A stretch of DNA of 64,000 nucleotides from Flavobacterium sp. N2270 (GCF_025947225.1 NZ_CP110005.1:2108001-2172000); one strand, 5' to 3'. Positions 25,795 through 34,231 are shown, counted from the first letter of the stretch. Program-made: numbers and translations. Notes: a model not told the origin generated them from the sequence alone.

Positions 25795-26274
25795 ATGACA
25801 AAAAGTAAATTATTAACTTTTGCAGTTATAGTCTTGTTTCTTATAAATATTTCTACGTTATCTTTTTTATTTTTTAAAGAACCAAGAACAGATAATAGGC
25901 CTAATCAAAGACCAAGACCTAATCCTAGTGAAGTAGTTATTCACGAATTGGATTTTGACGAGCAACAAATTGAAAAATATAGGGTTTTAATTGAAAAACA
26001 TTCTACTCAAATTAACGATTTAGATCAAAAAATAAATGAAACTAAAAATAAACTTTATTTAGAATTAGCTTCAAATGAAAATAATTCAAAAAAAGATTCT
26101 ATTTTAAATGTATTAAACAACTATAAATCTGAGGTTGAATTGGCTCATTATAATCATTTTTTAGATATTAAAAATCTTTGTAAACCAGAACAATTAAATA
26201 ATTATAATACGTTAATTTTAGAGTTATCAAATATTTTTGCTCCTAAACCTATGCATCATAGAACTAATGATTAA
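25795..26274 (+). CDS. Spy/CnrX-like periplasmic metal-sensor protein
   Basis: A protein of 159 residues. An N-terminal membrane anchor (6-27) is followed by a Pro/Arg linker and a helical hairpin domain starting ELDFDEQQIEKYRVLI, the pattern of the Spy/CpxP/CnrX 'periplasmic heavy metal sensor' group. Possible metal ligands are H50, H69, the HxxH at 118-121 (AHYNHF), C129 and the C-terminal H154-H155. In CnrYXH systems the CnrX dimer binds metal and relays the signal to the anti-sigma factor. The gene overlaps mbnP by 8 bp. The role is inferred from fold and neighbours. Confidence 0.78.
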   Translation: MTKSKLLTFAVIVLFLINISTLSFLFFKEPRTDNRPNQRPRPNPSEVVIHELDFDEQQIEKYRVLIEKHSTQINDLDQKINETKNKLYLELASNENNSKKDSILNVLNNYKSEVELAHYNHFLDIKNLCKPEQLNNYNTLILELSNIFAPKPMHHRTND

Positions 26275-26968
26275 AATTATTTATTCATTAGTTATTATAT
26301 TTTCAATTCAATTAAACGCTCAGCAATCTTCTGATAGTTTATATTTAAATGTTAATGTATTATTTGATGGAAATCCATTACAATTAGATTCTAATTATAT
26401 TTCAAAAACAAAAGACACTTTAAGTTTCTCAACAGTTAAATTCTACTTATCATCAGTTGAATTTCATTTTAGTGATAATTCAACTTATAAAGAAGTAAAG
26501 AGTTATCATTTAATAGATGTTACCAAACCAAAATCCACAGCACTTTCTTTTTCAAAAACTAATTTTAAAGACAAAACACTAAAATCAGTTCAATTTAATA
26601 TTGGTGTGGATAGCTTAATGAGTGTTTCGGGAGCAATGAAAGACGATCTAGATCCAACAAAAGGAATGTATTGGGCTTGGCAAAGTGGTTATATTAATAT
26701 GAAAATTGAAGGAAAAAGCTCGAGTTGTTTAACTCGGAAAAATAAGTTTCAGTTTCATATTGGTGGTTATATATATCCAAACTACGCAATACGAAAAGTT
26801 ATCGTACCATCTATTAATCAAAAAGATAACAACAAAATAGCATTAGCTATGGACTTAGGGAAGTTGTTTTCTAAAATTCAGTTAAAAGAAAATAATACTA
26901 TAATGATTCCTGGGAAAGATGCAATGCAGTTAGCCGATTTAAGTAGTCAAATTTTCTTTATGCAATGA
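26267..26968 (+). CDS. MbnP-family copper-binding protein
   Basis: A frame of 233 residues from the ATG at 26267. The frame opens at 26237, but the later ATG gives a proper signal peptide ending LNAQ at 19 and an 8-bp overlap with the upstream gene. MbnP landmarks are VKFYLSSVEFHF, FNIGVDSLMSVSGAMKDDLDP, GMYWAWQSGYINMKIEG and FQFHIGGY. In characterised MbnPs a Trp is oxidised to kynurenine by MbnH and then helps bind Cu(I). W136 and W138 are the likely candidates, but which is modified is not proven by sequence. It overlaps the MbnH-like gene by 4 bp. Confidence 0.88.
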   Translation: MIKIIYSLVIIFSIQLNAQQSSDSLYLNVNVLFDGNPLQLDSNYISKTKDTLSFSTVKFYLSSVEFHFSDNSTYKEVKSYHLIDVTKPKSTALSFSKTNFKDKTLKSVQFNIGVDSLMSVSGAMKDDLDPTKGMYWAWQSGYINMKIEGKSSSCLTRKNKFQFHIGGYIYPNYAIRKVIVPSINQKDNNKIALAMDLGKLFSKIQLKENNTIMIPGKDAMQLADLSSQIFFMQ

Positions 26969-27996
26969 GAAAAAGTTTTTTATACAGTTGTGTTATATTG
27001 ATAATATGTATTATTTCATTTGGATATGTTTTTTATGACCCTACTCCTATTTATTTAGAAATTCCAAAAAAATGGCCAAAACCTACTTATGATTTTAGCA
27101 AAAATCCATTAACGGAAGAAGGTTTTCAATTGGGTAGAAGTTTATTTTACGATCCTATTATTTCTAGAGATAACACTATTTCATGTGCCAGTTGTCATTT
27201 GCAACAAACAGGTTTTACACATGTAGATCATGATTTAAGCCACGGAATTGAAGGTAAAATAGGAACTAGAAACTCTGCAACTTTAATGAATTTAGCTTGG
27301 AATACTCATTTCATGTGGGATGGAGCTGTAAATCATTTAGAAATACAACCTCTTGCTCCTATTGAAAGTGAAGTTGAAATGGATGAAACGCTAGAAAATA
27401 TTGTCTCTAAGCTTCAACAAAACGAAAAATATGTACAAATGTTTGAAAAAGCATTTGGAACTAAAAAAATTACAGGACAGTTAACTTTAAAAGCCTTAGC
27501 TCAATTTGTAGTAATGCTTAAAACAGATAATTCTAAATACGATAAAGTCATTCGTAAAGAAGCAAATTTTACTACACAAGAGCATAATGGTTATTCTTTA
27601 TTTAAACAACATTGCGCATCTTGTCATCAAGAGCCATTATTTACAAATAATAGTTTTGAAAATAACGGATTAGCTATAGATAGTACGTTAAATGATTTTG
27701 GAAGAATGAAAATTACAAATAATTCAAAAGATAAATTAAAATTTAAAGTACCAACTTTAAGAAATATACAATTTACCTTTCCATACATGCACGATGGTCG
27801 ATTTAATACCTTAACAGAAGTTGTAAAACATTATAATTCTGGAATACATAAAAATGAAACATTAAGTTCTAAATTATTAAAACCAATGAATTTATCCGAT
27901 AATGATAGAGTTGATTTAGTTGCTTTTTTAAAAACGTTAACAGATGAAGAATTTTTATTTAATACAAGGTTTTCTTACCCAAGAGAAAATAATTGA
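26965..27996 (+). CDS. MbnH-like di-haem cytochrome c peroxidase/MauG-family enzyme
   Basis: A protein of 343 residues with an N-terminal membrane/signal segment (about 5-24). Two haem c sites are present: C74-A-S-C77-H78 and C217-A-S-C220-H221. The family segment RNSATLMNLAWNTHFMWDGA surrounds W118, and KVPTLRNIQFTFPYMHDGRF is near the C-terminal haem. MauG/MbnH enzymes use high-valent di-haem chemistry to oxidise protein residues. Pairing with MbnP (4-bp overlap) supports MbnH function over H2O2 detoxification by a classical CcpA. It is located in the periplasm. Confidence 0.9.
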   Translation: MRKSFLYSCVILIICIISFGYVFYDPTPIYLEIPKKWPKPTYDFSKNPLTEEGFQLGRSLFYDPIISRDNTISCASCHLQQTGFTHVDHDLSHGIEGKIGTRNSATLMNLAWNTHFMWDGAVNHLEIQPLAPIESEVEMDETLENIVSKLQQNEKYVQMFEKAFGTKKITGQLTLKALAQFVVMLKTDNSKYDKVIRKEANFTTQEHNGYSLFKQHCASCHQEPLFTNNSFENNGLAIDSTLNDFGRMKITNNSKDKLKFKVPTLRNIQFTFPYMHDGRFNTLTEVVKHYNSGIHKNETLSSKLLKPMNLSDNDRVDLVAFLKTLTDEEFLFNTRFSYPRENN

Positions 27997-28004
27997 GAAG
28001 TTAT

Positions 28005-28033
28005 GCAAGAAATAAAAATTATTGTCGTCTAAA
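28005..28033 (+). promoter_or_regulatory. ECF promoter B (before EF-hand gene)
   Basis: GCAAGAA at 28005-28011, 14 nt, CGTCTAAA at 28026-28033. CGTC is 33 bp before the ATG at 28059. The spacing equals that of promoters A and C, and this supports a start at 28059 rather than at the earlier in-frame ATG at 27993, which would lie upstream of the promoter. Confidence 0.8.
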
Positions 28034-28058
28034 TATTTATAACCAAAAACTTCAAACA

Positions 28059-28337
28059 ATGAAAAAGGTAACATTATTATTTGCACTCATTGCAATCTCT
28101 TTTAACTCTTGTGCTCAAGAAAAAAAAGAAGAACGAAAAATGCCAACAGTAGATGAAATTTTTACTCAAATGGATAGTAATAAAGATAACAAGTTGTCTA
28201 AAAAAGAAATAAAAGGTCCACTTAAAGATGACTTTTCTAAGGTAGACATCAATAAAGATGGCTTTATTAGTAAAGAAGAATTAAAAAAAGCACCAAAACC
28301 AGAAAGAAAAGGTCCGCCAGAAAGACAAGAAAAATAG
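28059..28337 (+). CDS. EF-hand lipoprotein
   Basis: A protein of 92 residues from the ATG at 28059. The N-terminus is a lipoprotein signal with Cys in SFNSCAQE. Two EF-hand loops follow: DSNKDNKLSKKE and DINKDGFISKEE, each with Asp at loop positions 1, 3 and 5 and Glu at 12, so calcium binding is likely. The C-terminus is Lys/Pro-rich. The longer frame from 27993 would add 22 residues with no signal character. It is the first gene after ECF promoter B. The partner is unknown. Confidence 0.85.
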   Translation: MKKVTLLFALIAISFNSCAQEKKEERKMPTVDEIFTQMDSNKDNKLSKKEIKGPLKDDFSKVDINKDGFISKEELKKAPKPERKGPPERQEK

Positions 28338-28363
28338 TATTATTATAACTAAAGTTAATAATC

Positions 28364-29134
28364 ATGAAAAAAATAGTTATGAATATAAAATTAAGTTTCA
28401 TAATAATATTAACTGCTTCCACTAGTTTATTCATTTCTTGTAATAACGATAATGAAAAAGATGAAGTAGTTACTACTGGAACTTTAGATCCAGCTTACGC
28501 CGAATTTGATCCTGACGAAACAGATATTTATTTATATGGTACAAATGTAGTTATTGAAACTACCGGTAGACCAAATCATACAACAACTTATTGGGGAACA
28601 TCACACCCTTTATATTTAAGTGAACCAACTGTACAAATGACTGCAGGTGGAGCAACTTTAATTACAGGTTACGATGCATCAGGTTCATTAACAGTTCCTC
28701 AAAACCCAACTTTTGCGAGTTCAACAACGGCAACTTCATTAAATCATGTTGGAATTGCTGTAAGTGGTGCAGCCATTTTTAATGATTCTGAAGGTAATGG
28801 ACCTTTATCATCAGCTGCAGGAAGTCTTGATTGGTGTGGAGCTCACATTGGCCCATCGGTTTATCATTACCATTTAGAACCTAAAGCTTTTTCTTATGAT
28901 GATGAAAATTTAGTTGGAGTTATTTCTGATGGTTTTTTTATTTATGGAAGAAAATGTCATTCAACTGGAACCTATCCAACTGATTTAGATGCGTCTCACG
29001 GACATACATCTACTACACAACATTCAACTACAGCAAAATATCATTATCATGTTGAAAATGAAGTATATTCTACAACAGGAAGTTATATAGTGTTTAAAGG
29101 TCCATACAAAGGAACACCAAATGCTTTTAACTAG
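28364..29134 (+). CDS. YHYH-domain lipoprotein
   Basis: A protein of 256 residues (a start at Met6 is also possible) with a lipoprotein signal ending LFISCNND. The conserved YHYH domain fills residues about 90-250. It has YHYHLEPKAF near 165 and a second KYHYHVENE near 228, with many His, Asp and Cys in between (DWCGAHIG, GRKCHS). His-rich motifs suggest metal binding. The biochemical function of YHYH proteins is not established to my knowledge. A second YHYH protein lies three genes downstream, and MbnP/MbnH and Sco in the same block point to copper. Confidence 0.85.
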   Translation: MKKIVMNIKLSFIIILTASTSLFISCNNDNEKDEVVTTGTLDPAYAEFDPDETDIYLYGTNVVIETTGRPNHTTTYWGTSHPLYLSEPTVQMTAGGATLITGYDASGSLTVPQNPTFASSTTATSLNHVGIAVSGAAIFNDSEGNGPLSSAAGSLDWCGAHIGPSVYHYHLEPKAFSYDDENLVGVISDGFFIYGRKCHSTGTYPTDLDASHGHTSTTQHSTTAKYHYHVENEVYSTTGSYIVFKGPYKGTPNAFN

Positions 29135-29735
29135 AATAATATATATATCATTTATAATTAGTCTTTTTGGTTGTAATAATAATTCAAATAATAATTCAAA
29201 TAATAATTCTTACAACCAAAAAGATTATTTTTCCATTATTGTACCAAAAGATAATTTAAAATTAAATACTTCAGAGGGAAATTGGTATTATAAAAATATT
29301 CCTTTCACGGGAAAAACGATTGTAAATTATCCAAATAATAAAATTCAAGAGGAAATTCTTTATTTTAAAGGTAAAAAAAATGGAGTTTCATCAAAGTATT
29401 TTATTAATGGAACTATTCAAAAAAAATCATTTTATAAGAATAATCAATTAGATGGAATTGTAAAAACTTGGTGGGAAAATGGCAATTTAGCATCTGAATC
29501 CATTTATAAAAATGGTACTAGAAATGGCATACAAAAATCTTGGCATCCCAATGGACAAATGTCACGATTGAACACTTTAAAAAATGGAATTGAAGAAGGT
29601 CTACAGCAAGCTTGGTTAGATAACGGAAAAATATATGTAAACTGTGAAATGAAAAATGGTAGAACTTTTGGGCTTAAAAGAGCTATTCTTTGTTATGAAT
29701 TAAAAGATGAAAAAGTACAATACGATGAAGAATAA
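29121..29735 (+). CDS. YwqK/MORN-repeat lipoprotein
   Basis: A protein of 204 residues with lipobox LFGCNN (C17), directly followed by NNNSNNNSNNNS from a 12-bp tandem repeat. From about residue 50 there are repeated MORN-like units with the cores GKKNGVSSKYF, NNQLDGIVKTWWENG, NGTRNGIQKSWHPNG and NGIEEGLQQAWLDNG, as in YwqK-family proteins. It overlaps the YHYH gene by 14 bp. Such lipoproteins are widespread in Bacteroidota and poorly understood. The 'antitoxin' label sometimes applied to YwqK has no support here, since no toxin gene is adjacent. Confidence 0.82.
   Translation: MLLTRIIYISFIISLFGCNNNSNNNSNNNSYNQKDYFSIIVPKDNLKLNTSEGNWYYKNIPFTGKTIVNYPNNKIQEEILYFKGKKNGVSSKYFINGTIQKKSFYKNNQLDGIVKTWWENGNLASESIYKNGTRNGIQKSWHPNGQMSRLNTLKNGIEEGLQQAWLDNGKIYVNCEMKNGRTFGLKRAILCYELKDEKVQYDEE
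29163..29223 (+). repeat. Tandem repeat inside a perfect 14-bp inverted repeat
   Basis: CTTTTTGGTTGTAA (29163-29176) pairs perfectly with TTACAACCAAAAAG (29210-29223). The 33-nt loop holds three copies of a 12-bp unit (AATAATAATTCA). The whole hairpin lies within codons 15-35 of the YwqK lipoprotein gene. The unit is a multiple of three, so copy-number change would keep the frame. Confidence 0.75.
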
Positions 29736-30384
29736 TGTTTTAATACTAGTTAGTTTAATTTTATTAATTGGTTGTAAAAAATTAGAACAAGAAAAAGTTC
29801 TTAGTAGAGTTGAAACTTTACCTTTTTATGATGAAGCAACATTTACTCCAAAATGGTTTGCAAATGATAATGATTCTTTAAAATATTTCCATAAAATAGC
29901 AGATTTTAATCTAATTAACCAAGACGGTGAAACCATTTCTAATAAAACATTTTATAACAAAATTTATATCACAGATTTCTTTTTCACTACTTGTCCAGGA
30001 ATTTGTCCAAAAATGACAGCAAGTATGATGGATTTACAAAAGGAATATATAAATGATGATGAAGTAATGCTTCTCTCTCATTCTGTAACTCCAGAAATCG
30101 ATTCTGTTCCAACTTTAAAAGAATATGCCTTAAAGAATGAAATAGTTTCCTCAAAATGGCATTTGGTAACCGGAAATCGTAAAGAAATTTATGATTTAGG
30201 TAGAAAATCTTATTTCGTAGAAGAAGATTTGGGAAAAGAAAAAACAGCTAATGATTTTCTTCATACTGAAAATTTTGTTTTAGTAGATAAGAACAAACAC
30301 ATTAGAGGAATTTATAACGGTCTTAATTCAAATGATATAATTCAATTAATTACTGATGTTAAAACATTAAAAAAAGAAAAATAA
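29725..30384 (+). CDS. Sco-family copper chaperone lipoprotein
   Basis: A protein of 219 residues from the ATG at 29725. The frame begins at 29707, but Met7 gives a compact signal and lipobox LLIGC (C17). The thioredoxin fold has the Sco copper site C-x3-C in TTCPGICPKM, and the distal His is in DFLHTENFVLVD. Sco proteins deliver copper to cytochrome oxidase or act as periplasmic thiol reductases. It overlaps the end of the YwqK gene by 11 bp and sits between two YHYH genes in a probable copper regulon. Confidence 0.92.
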   Translation: MKNNVLILVSLILLIGCKKLEQEKVLSRVETLPFYDEATFTPKWFANDNDSLKYFHKIADFNLINQDGETISNKTFYNKIYITDFFFTTCPGICPKMTASMMDLQKEYINDDEVMLLSHSVTPEIDSVPTLKEYALKNEIVSSKWHLVTGNRKEIYDLGRKSYFVEEDLGKEKTANDFLHTENFVLVDKNKHIRGIYNGLNSNDIIQLITDVKTLKKEK

Positions 30385-30388
30385 TTTT

Positions 30389-31732
30389 ATGAAAAAACAA
30401 TTACTTTGTTTATATATCCTTTTTGCCCTAGGACTAAACGCACAAACAAACCCTGCAATAACGAGTTGGCTCCAAAACACAACAACAACAGGAACTTATT
30501 ACCAATCTGGAAATTCTACTCCAATTTCTAATGGTATTTTAGTAAATTGTCAACAAGTAAGATATGGAACAGATTGGGTGTATATTAATGCAACCGGAAT
30601 CCCAGCTTATCCCACTGGTATTTTTACTGGAGATGGAAACACAAATGTAGCAGGCAATCAAAATGCAATTTACAGGCTTCCATTAAATCCAACTCAAAAT
30701 ACAGGAACTCCTACTGCAACTTCTGCAGGAAATTGTGGAATTTTCATAAATGGTGTTTCATTATTTGATTACCGAGATGGGGTTGCTTGGAATAATTCTA
30801 CAAACGCTTTATGTGGTGGACCAGGTAACCCAACATGCCCAGGTGGACCAGCAGCAACACAAACTTGGAACAGAGATGCAGTACCTGCTGAAAAACTAGG
30901 TTTTGATTGTGCAAAAGGTCATCCAGCTGGTACAAATTATCATCATCATCAAAATCCAAGTGCTTTTAAATATGATAGTACAACTTCTAACTCATATTCT
31001 AATATCTGTAATTTATATGATTCTGAAGGTCTGTATACTATTAATCCATCTCAACATTCTCCATTAATAGGTTATGCTTATGATGGTTTTCCAATTTATG
31101 GCGCTTATGCTTATACAAATACTAATGGTACTGGTGCAATTACAAGAATGAAATCGGGATACCAATTAAGTACGAATACAACAAGAACAAATGGACCTCC
31201 TGTTAATTCAACTTATTTTAATGGTTATTTTAGAGAAGATTATGTATTTGTTTCACATCCTTCAGATCCTACTTATTTAGATGAACACAATGGTAGGTTT
31301 TGCATAACTCCAGAATATCCAGCAGGTATATATTGTTATTTTGCGACAGTAAATGCAGATAATTCATCTGCATATCCATATGTTATTGGACCAACTTACT
31401 ATGGAAATGTAACCGGAGGAAAAGTTACAACAGTACCTACTGGTGTTACTACCTATGTTTTAAATTCAGATGATTTTACTTTAGAAAAAAAGAGTATAAA
31501 AATTTTCCCAAATCCTTCTCAAGATTTTATAACTATTCAAACTGATTTTGTCGAAACAGATTATAAAGTAGAATTAATAAATGAATTAGGACAAGTTATT
31601 AAAAGTTCAAAAATTTTACAGGGAACAACAATGTGCTCAATTGAATTAGATACTGTATACAATGGTGTGTATTTTATTAAAGTAACTTTAAGAGAACATT
31701 CTAAAACTCATAAAATTATAGTAAACAAGTAA
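30389..31732 (+). CDS. YHYH-domain protein with T9SS sorting domain
   Basis: A protein of 447 residues. A signal peptide (1-18, ALGLNAQ) is followed by a YHYH-type domain (about 30-350) with the His cluster NYHHHQNPSAF near 192 and GYAYDGFPIYGAYAY. Several Cys pairs are present (NPTCPGG, FDCAKGHP). The last 80 residues, from IKIFPNPSQDF to KIIVNK, are a type A T9SS sorting domain, so this paralogue is exported beyond the outer membrane while the upstream YHYH protein is a lipoprotein. It ends in a terminator. Confidence 0.88.
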   Translation: MKKQLLCLYILFALGLNAQTNPAITSWLQNTTTTGTYYQSGNSTPISNGILVNCQQVRYGTDWVYINATGIPAYPTGIFTGDGNTNVAGNQNAIYRLPLNPTQNTGTPTATSAGNCGIFINGVSLFDYRDGVAWNNSTNALCGGPGNPTCPGGPAATQTWNRDAVPAEKLGFDCAKGHPAGTNYHHHQNPSAFKYDSTTSNSYSNICNLYDSEGLYTINPSQHSPLIGYAYDGFPIYGAYAYTNTNGTGAITRMKSGYQLSTNTTRTNGPPVNSTYFNGYFREDYVFVSHPSDPTYLDEHNGRFCITPEYPAGIYCYFATVNADNSSAYPYVIGPTYYGNVTGGKVTTVPTGVTTYVLNSDDFTLEKKSIKIFPNPSQDFITIQTDFVETDYKVELINELGQVIKSSKILQGTTMCSIELDTVYNGVYFIKVTLREHSKTHKIIVNK

Positions 31733-31772
31733 TAATAATAAATTAGGATTAGAATTAGTTTAATTAGTTGTG

Positions 31773-31813
31773 AAAAGAGTTTATCAAATATTTTGATTGA
31801 CTCTTTTTTTTTT
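31773..31813 (+). terminator. Intrinsic terminator after the YHYH operon
   Basis: AAAAGAGT (31773-31780) pairs with ACTCTTTT (31800-31807), with additional inner pairing (ATCAAA with TTTGAT), followed by a run of T to 31813. It ends the EF-hand/YHYH/Sco transcript before ECF promoter C. Confidence 0.8.
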
Positions 31814-31906
31814 AAATTAATTCAAACATTAAATACTAAAAATCAACACATTAACTGATAATAAAAAAATAAAAGATTAATGTTATCAAAATATTAAATA
31901 TTTAGC

Positions 31907-31935
31907 GCAAGAATTAAATTAAAGTTTCGTCTAAA
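31907..31935 (+). promoter_or_regulatory. ECF promoter C (before cotH operon)
   Basis: GCAAGAA at 31907-31913, 14 nt, CGTCTAAA at 31928-31935. CGTC is 34 bp before the ATG at 31962. It is identical in layout to promoters A and B and connects the CotH/VTC operon to the ECF regulon. Confidence 0.8.
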
Positions 31936-31961
31936 AGAAATAAGACTAAAAATTTATTATA

Positions 31962-34226
31962 ATGAAAAAAATTACATTATTTCTGTTCTTTTGCGCTAAT
32001 TTATCTTTTGGGCAAACATTTTATGATGAAAATACTATTCAAGATATTAGAATTGTTTTTTCTCAAAGCAACTGGGATGCACTATTAGATGCTGCAGAAG
32101 CATCAGATGCTTATGTCCAAGCTACATCTGTAACCATTAATGGTACTTTAATTGAAAACGTTGGAGTAAAATATAAAGGGAATAGTTCGTATAACGCAAG
32201 TTATAATAAAAACCCTTTTCATATTGAATTAGATACTTATCAAGATCAAGATTATCAAGGTTATACAGATATAAAACTAAATAATGTTATTTATGATCCA
32301 TCATTTGTTAGAGAAACGGTAGCATATAATATTACTAGAAAATATATGCATGCTCCACTATCTAATTATGCTAATGTATATGTAAATGGAACATTAATAG
32401 GGTTGTATACAAATGTTGAATCAATCTCTAAAAAATTTGTAGATAGTCATTTTGGTTCAAAAACAAATGCTTTTTTTAATTGTAGTCCTCCTGCAGGAGC
32501 AGGTCCTTCTACAACTAATTTACCAAATCTTGCATATTTAGGAACTAATAGTACAAGTTATGAATCAGCTTATGAAATGAAATCAGATACGGGTTGGGAT
32601 GATTTAATTAATTTAACTAACACATTAAGTAATAATGTAACAAATATTGAAACAATTTTAGATGTTGATAGAGCTTTATGGATGTTAGCATTAGATAATG
32701 TAATGGTTAACTTAGATAGTTATATTGGACAATTTAAACAAAATTATTATTTGTATAAAGATGATAATGGACGTTTTAATCCTATAAAATGGGACTTTAA
32801 TATGTGTTTTGGAACATTCAATATGACAGGAAGTAGTGGCTCTAGTGGAACTTTAACTACAACTACATCAAAAAGACAGTTATCTCATACTTTACATTCA
32901 ACAGAGTCTAGCTGGCCATTAGTACAAAAATTACTCGCTGTTCCTACTTATAAGAAAAAATACTTAGCGCATTATAAAACGATCTTAACAGAAAATTTTT
33001 CTAACAATAGTTATTATGCAACTGCACAAGCATTTCAAACATTGATTAGTGCTTCAGTTTCAGCAGACCCTAATAAATTTTATACCACTGCGCAATTTAC
33101 AAGTAACATGACAACAGATGTTTCTGTTGGAATGAATACAGCACCAGGTTTAAGTAATTTAATGCCTGGGCGTGTAACCTACTTAAGTGCATTAAGCGAT
33201 TTTACAGCTACACAACCTACTATTTCAAATGTTACAACATCTAATAACAATCCTATGATTGGAAATAATGTTAACTTTAACGCAACAGTTACAAACGTAA
33301 CGGGTAGTTCTGTATATCTAGGATATAGAACTGATGCATTATTACCTTTTAATAAAATTACTTTATATGATGATGGTGCACATAATGATGGTGTTGCTGG
33401 TGATAACATTTATGGTAACTCGATTACAATTTCAAGTGTAACAACTCAATATTATATTTATGGAGAAAATACAACAATTGGAAAATTTTCTCCTGAAAGA
33501 GCAGAACATGAGTATTATACTTTAACGGCCACTTATCCTACTATTACACCTGGTGATTTAGTTGTGAACGAGATTATGGCTCAAAATACAAATACAGTTA
33601 CTGATCCTCATGGAGATTATAGCGATTGGTTTGAGTTATATAACAATTCAACTAACACTATTAGTCTTGATTATTTATATGCTACAGATGATCCAACAAA
33701 TTTATTAAAATGGCAATTTCCCTCAGGACTTACAATAGCGCCAAATAGTTACTTAATTGTATGGGCAGATGAAGATTTAAATCAAGATGGTATCCATGCA
33801 GACTTTAAGTTTTCAGCAGCTGGAGAAAGTTGCATACTTTCTTATTCAGATGGTACAATCGTAGATAGTGTAACATTTGGAGTTCAAACGGCAAATATGG
33901 GTTATGCAAGAATTCCTAATGGAACAGGAAATTTTGTAATACAAGCACCTACTTATAATGCTAATAATGAGTCATTATCTATCTCAAGTGAAGTTTTTAA
34001 TCAATCATTAATTACTTATCCTAACCCAACATCAGGAAATTTAACTATTGAAAATAGTCAATTTAATATTGAAAAAGTGGAAATTTTTAATTTACAAGGC
34101 CAACTTTTATATTCTAATAAATATGAAAATTCTAATTTATTGAATTTAGATTTTTCAAGTTATTCAAACGGAATGTATTTAGTAGTAATCAATTCAAATA
34201 CTAACATAAAAATCATTAAAAACTAA
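31962..34226 (+). CDS. CotH-kinase-family protein with lamin-tail and T9SS domains
   Basis: A protein of 754 residues. It has a signal peptide (1-18, SFGQ) and then a CotH domain (about 25-410) with VGVKYKGNSSYN, the ATP-site-like segment NVESISKKFVDSHFG and PIKWDFNMCF. A beta-sandwich region and a lamin-tail (LTD) domain follow (about 525-655, VVNEIMAQNTN to YARIPNG). The C-terminal T9SS type A sorting domain starts at YPNPTSGN. CotH of Bacillus is an atypical secreted protein kinase; extracellular kinase activity here is an inference. It is the first gene of an operon with a VTC polymerase and DUF4956. Confidence 0.9.
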   Translation: MKKITLFLFFCANLSFGQTFYDENTIQDIRIVFSQSNWDALLDAAEASDAYVQATSVTINGTLIENVGVKYKGNSSYNASYNKNPFHIELDTYQDQDYQGYTDIKLNNVIYDPSFVRETVAYNITRKYMHAPLSNYANVYVNGTLIGLYTNVESISKKFVDSHFGSKTNAFFNCSPPAGAGPSTTNLPNLAYLGTNSTSYESAYEMKSDTGWDDLINLTNTLSNNVTNIETILDVDRALWMLALDNVMVNLDSYIGQFKQNYYLYKDDNGRFNPIKWDFNMCFGTFNMTGSSGSSGTLTTTTSKRQLSHTLHSTESSWPLVQKLLAVPTYKKKYLAHYKTILTENFSNNSYYATAQAFQTLISASVSADPNKFYTTAQFTSNMTTDVSVGMNTAPGLSNLMPGRVTYLSALSDFTATQPTISNVTTSNNNPMIGNNVNFNATVTNVTGSSVYLGYRTDALLPFNKITLYDDGAHNDGVAGDNIYGNSITISSVTTQYYIYGENTTIGKFSPERAEHEYYTLTATYPTITPGDLVVNEIMAQNTNTVTDPHGDYSDWFELYNNSTNTISLDYLYATDDPTNLLKWQFPSGLTIAPNSYLIVWADEDLNQDGIHADFKFSAAGESCILSYSDGTIVDSVTFGVQTANMGYARIPNGTGNFVIQAPTYNANNESLSISSEVFNQSLITYPNPTSGNLTIENSQFNIEKVEIFNLQGQLLYSNKYENSNLLNLDFSSYSNGMYLVVINSNTNIKIIKN

Positions 34227-34231
34227 TTAAA

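Noticed and set aside
29121..29735. Toxin-antitoxin locus suggested by the YwqK name
   Set aside because: No toxin gene adjoins; the protein is a MORN-repeat lipoprotein in a metal-related operon.
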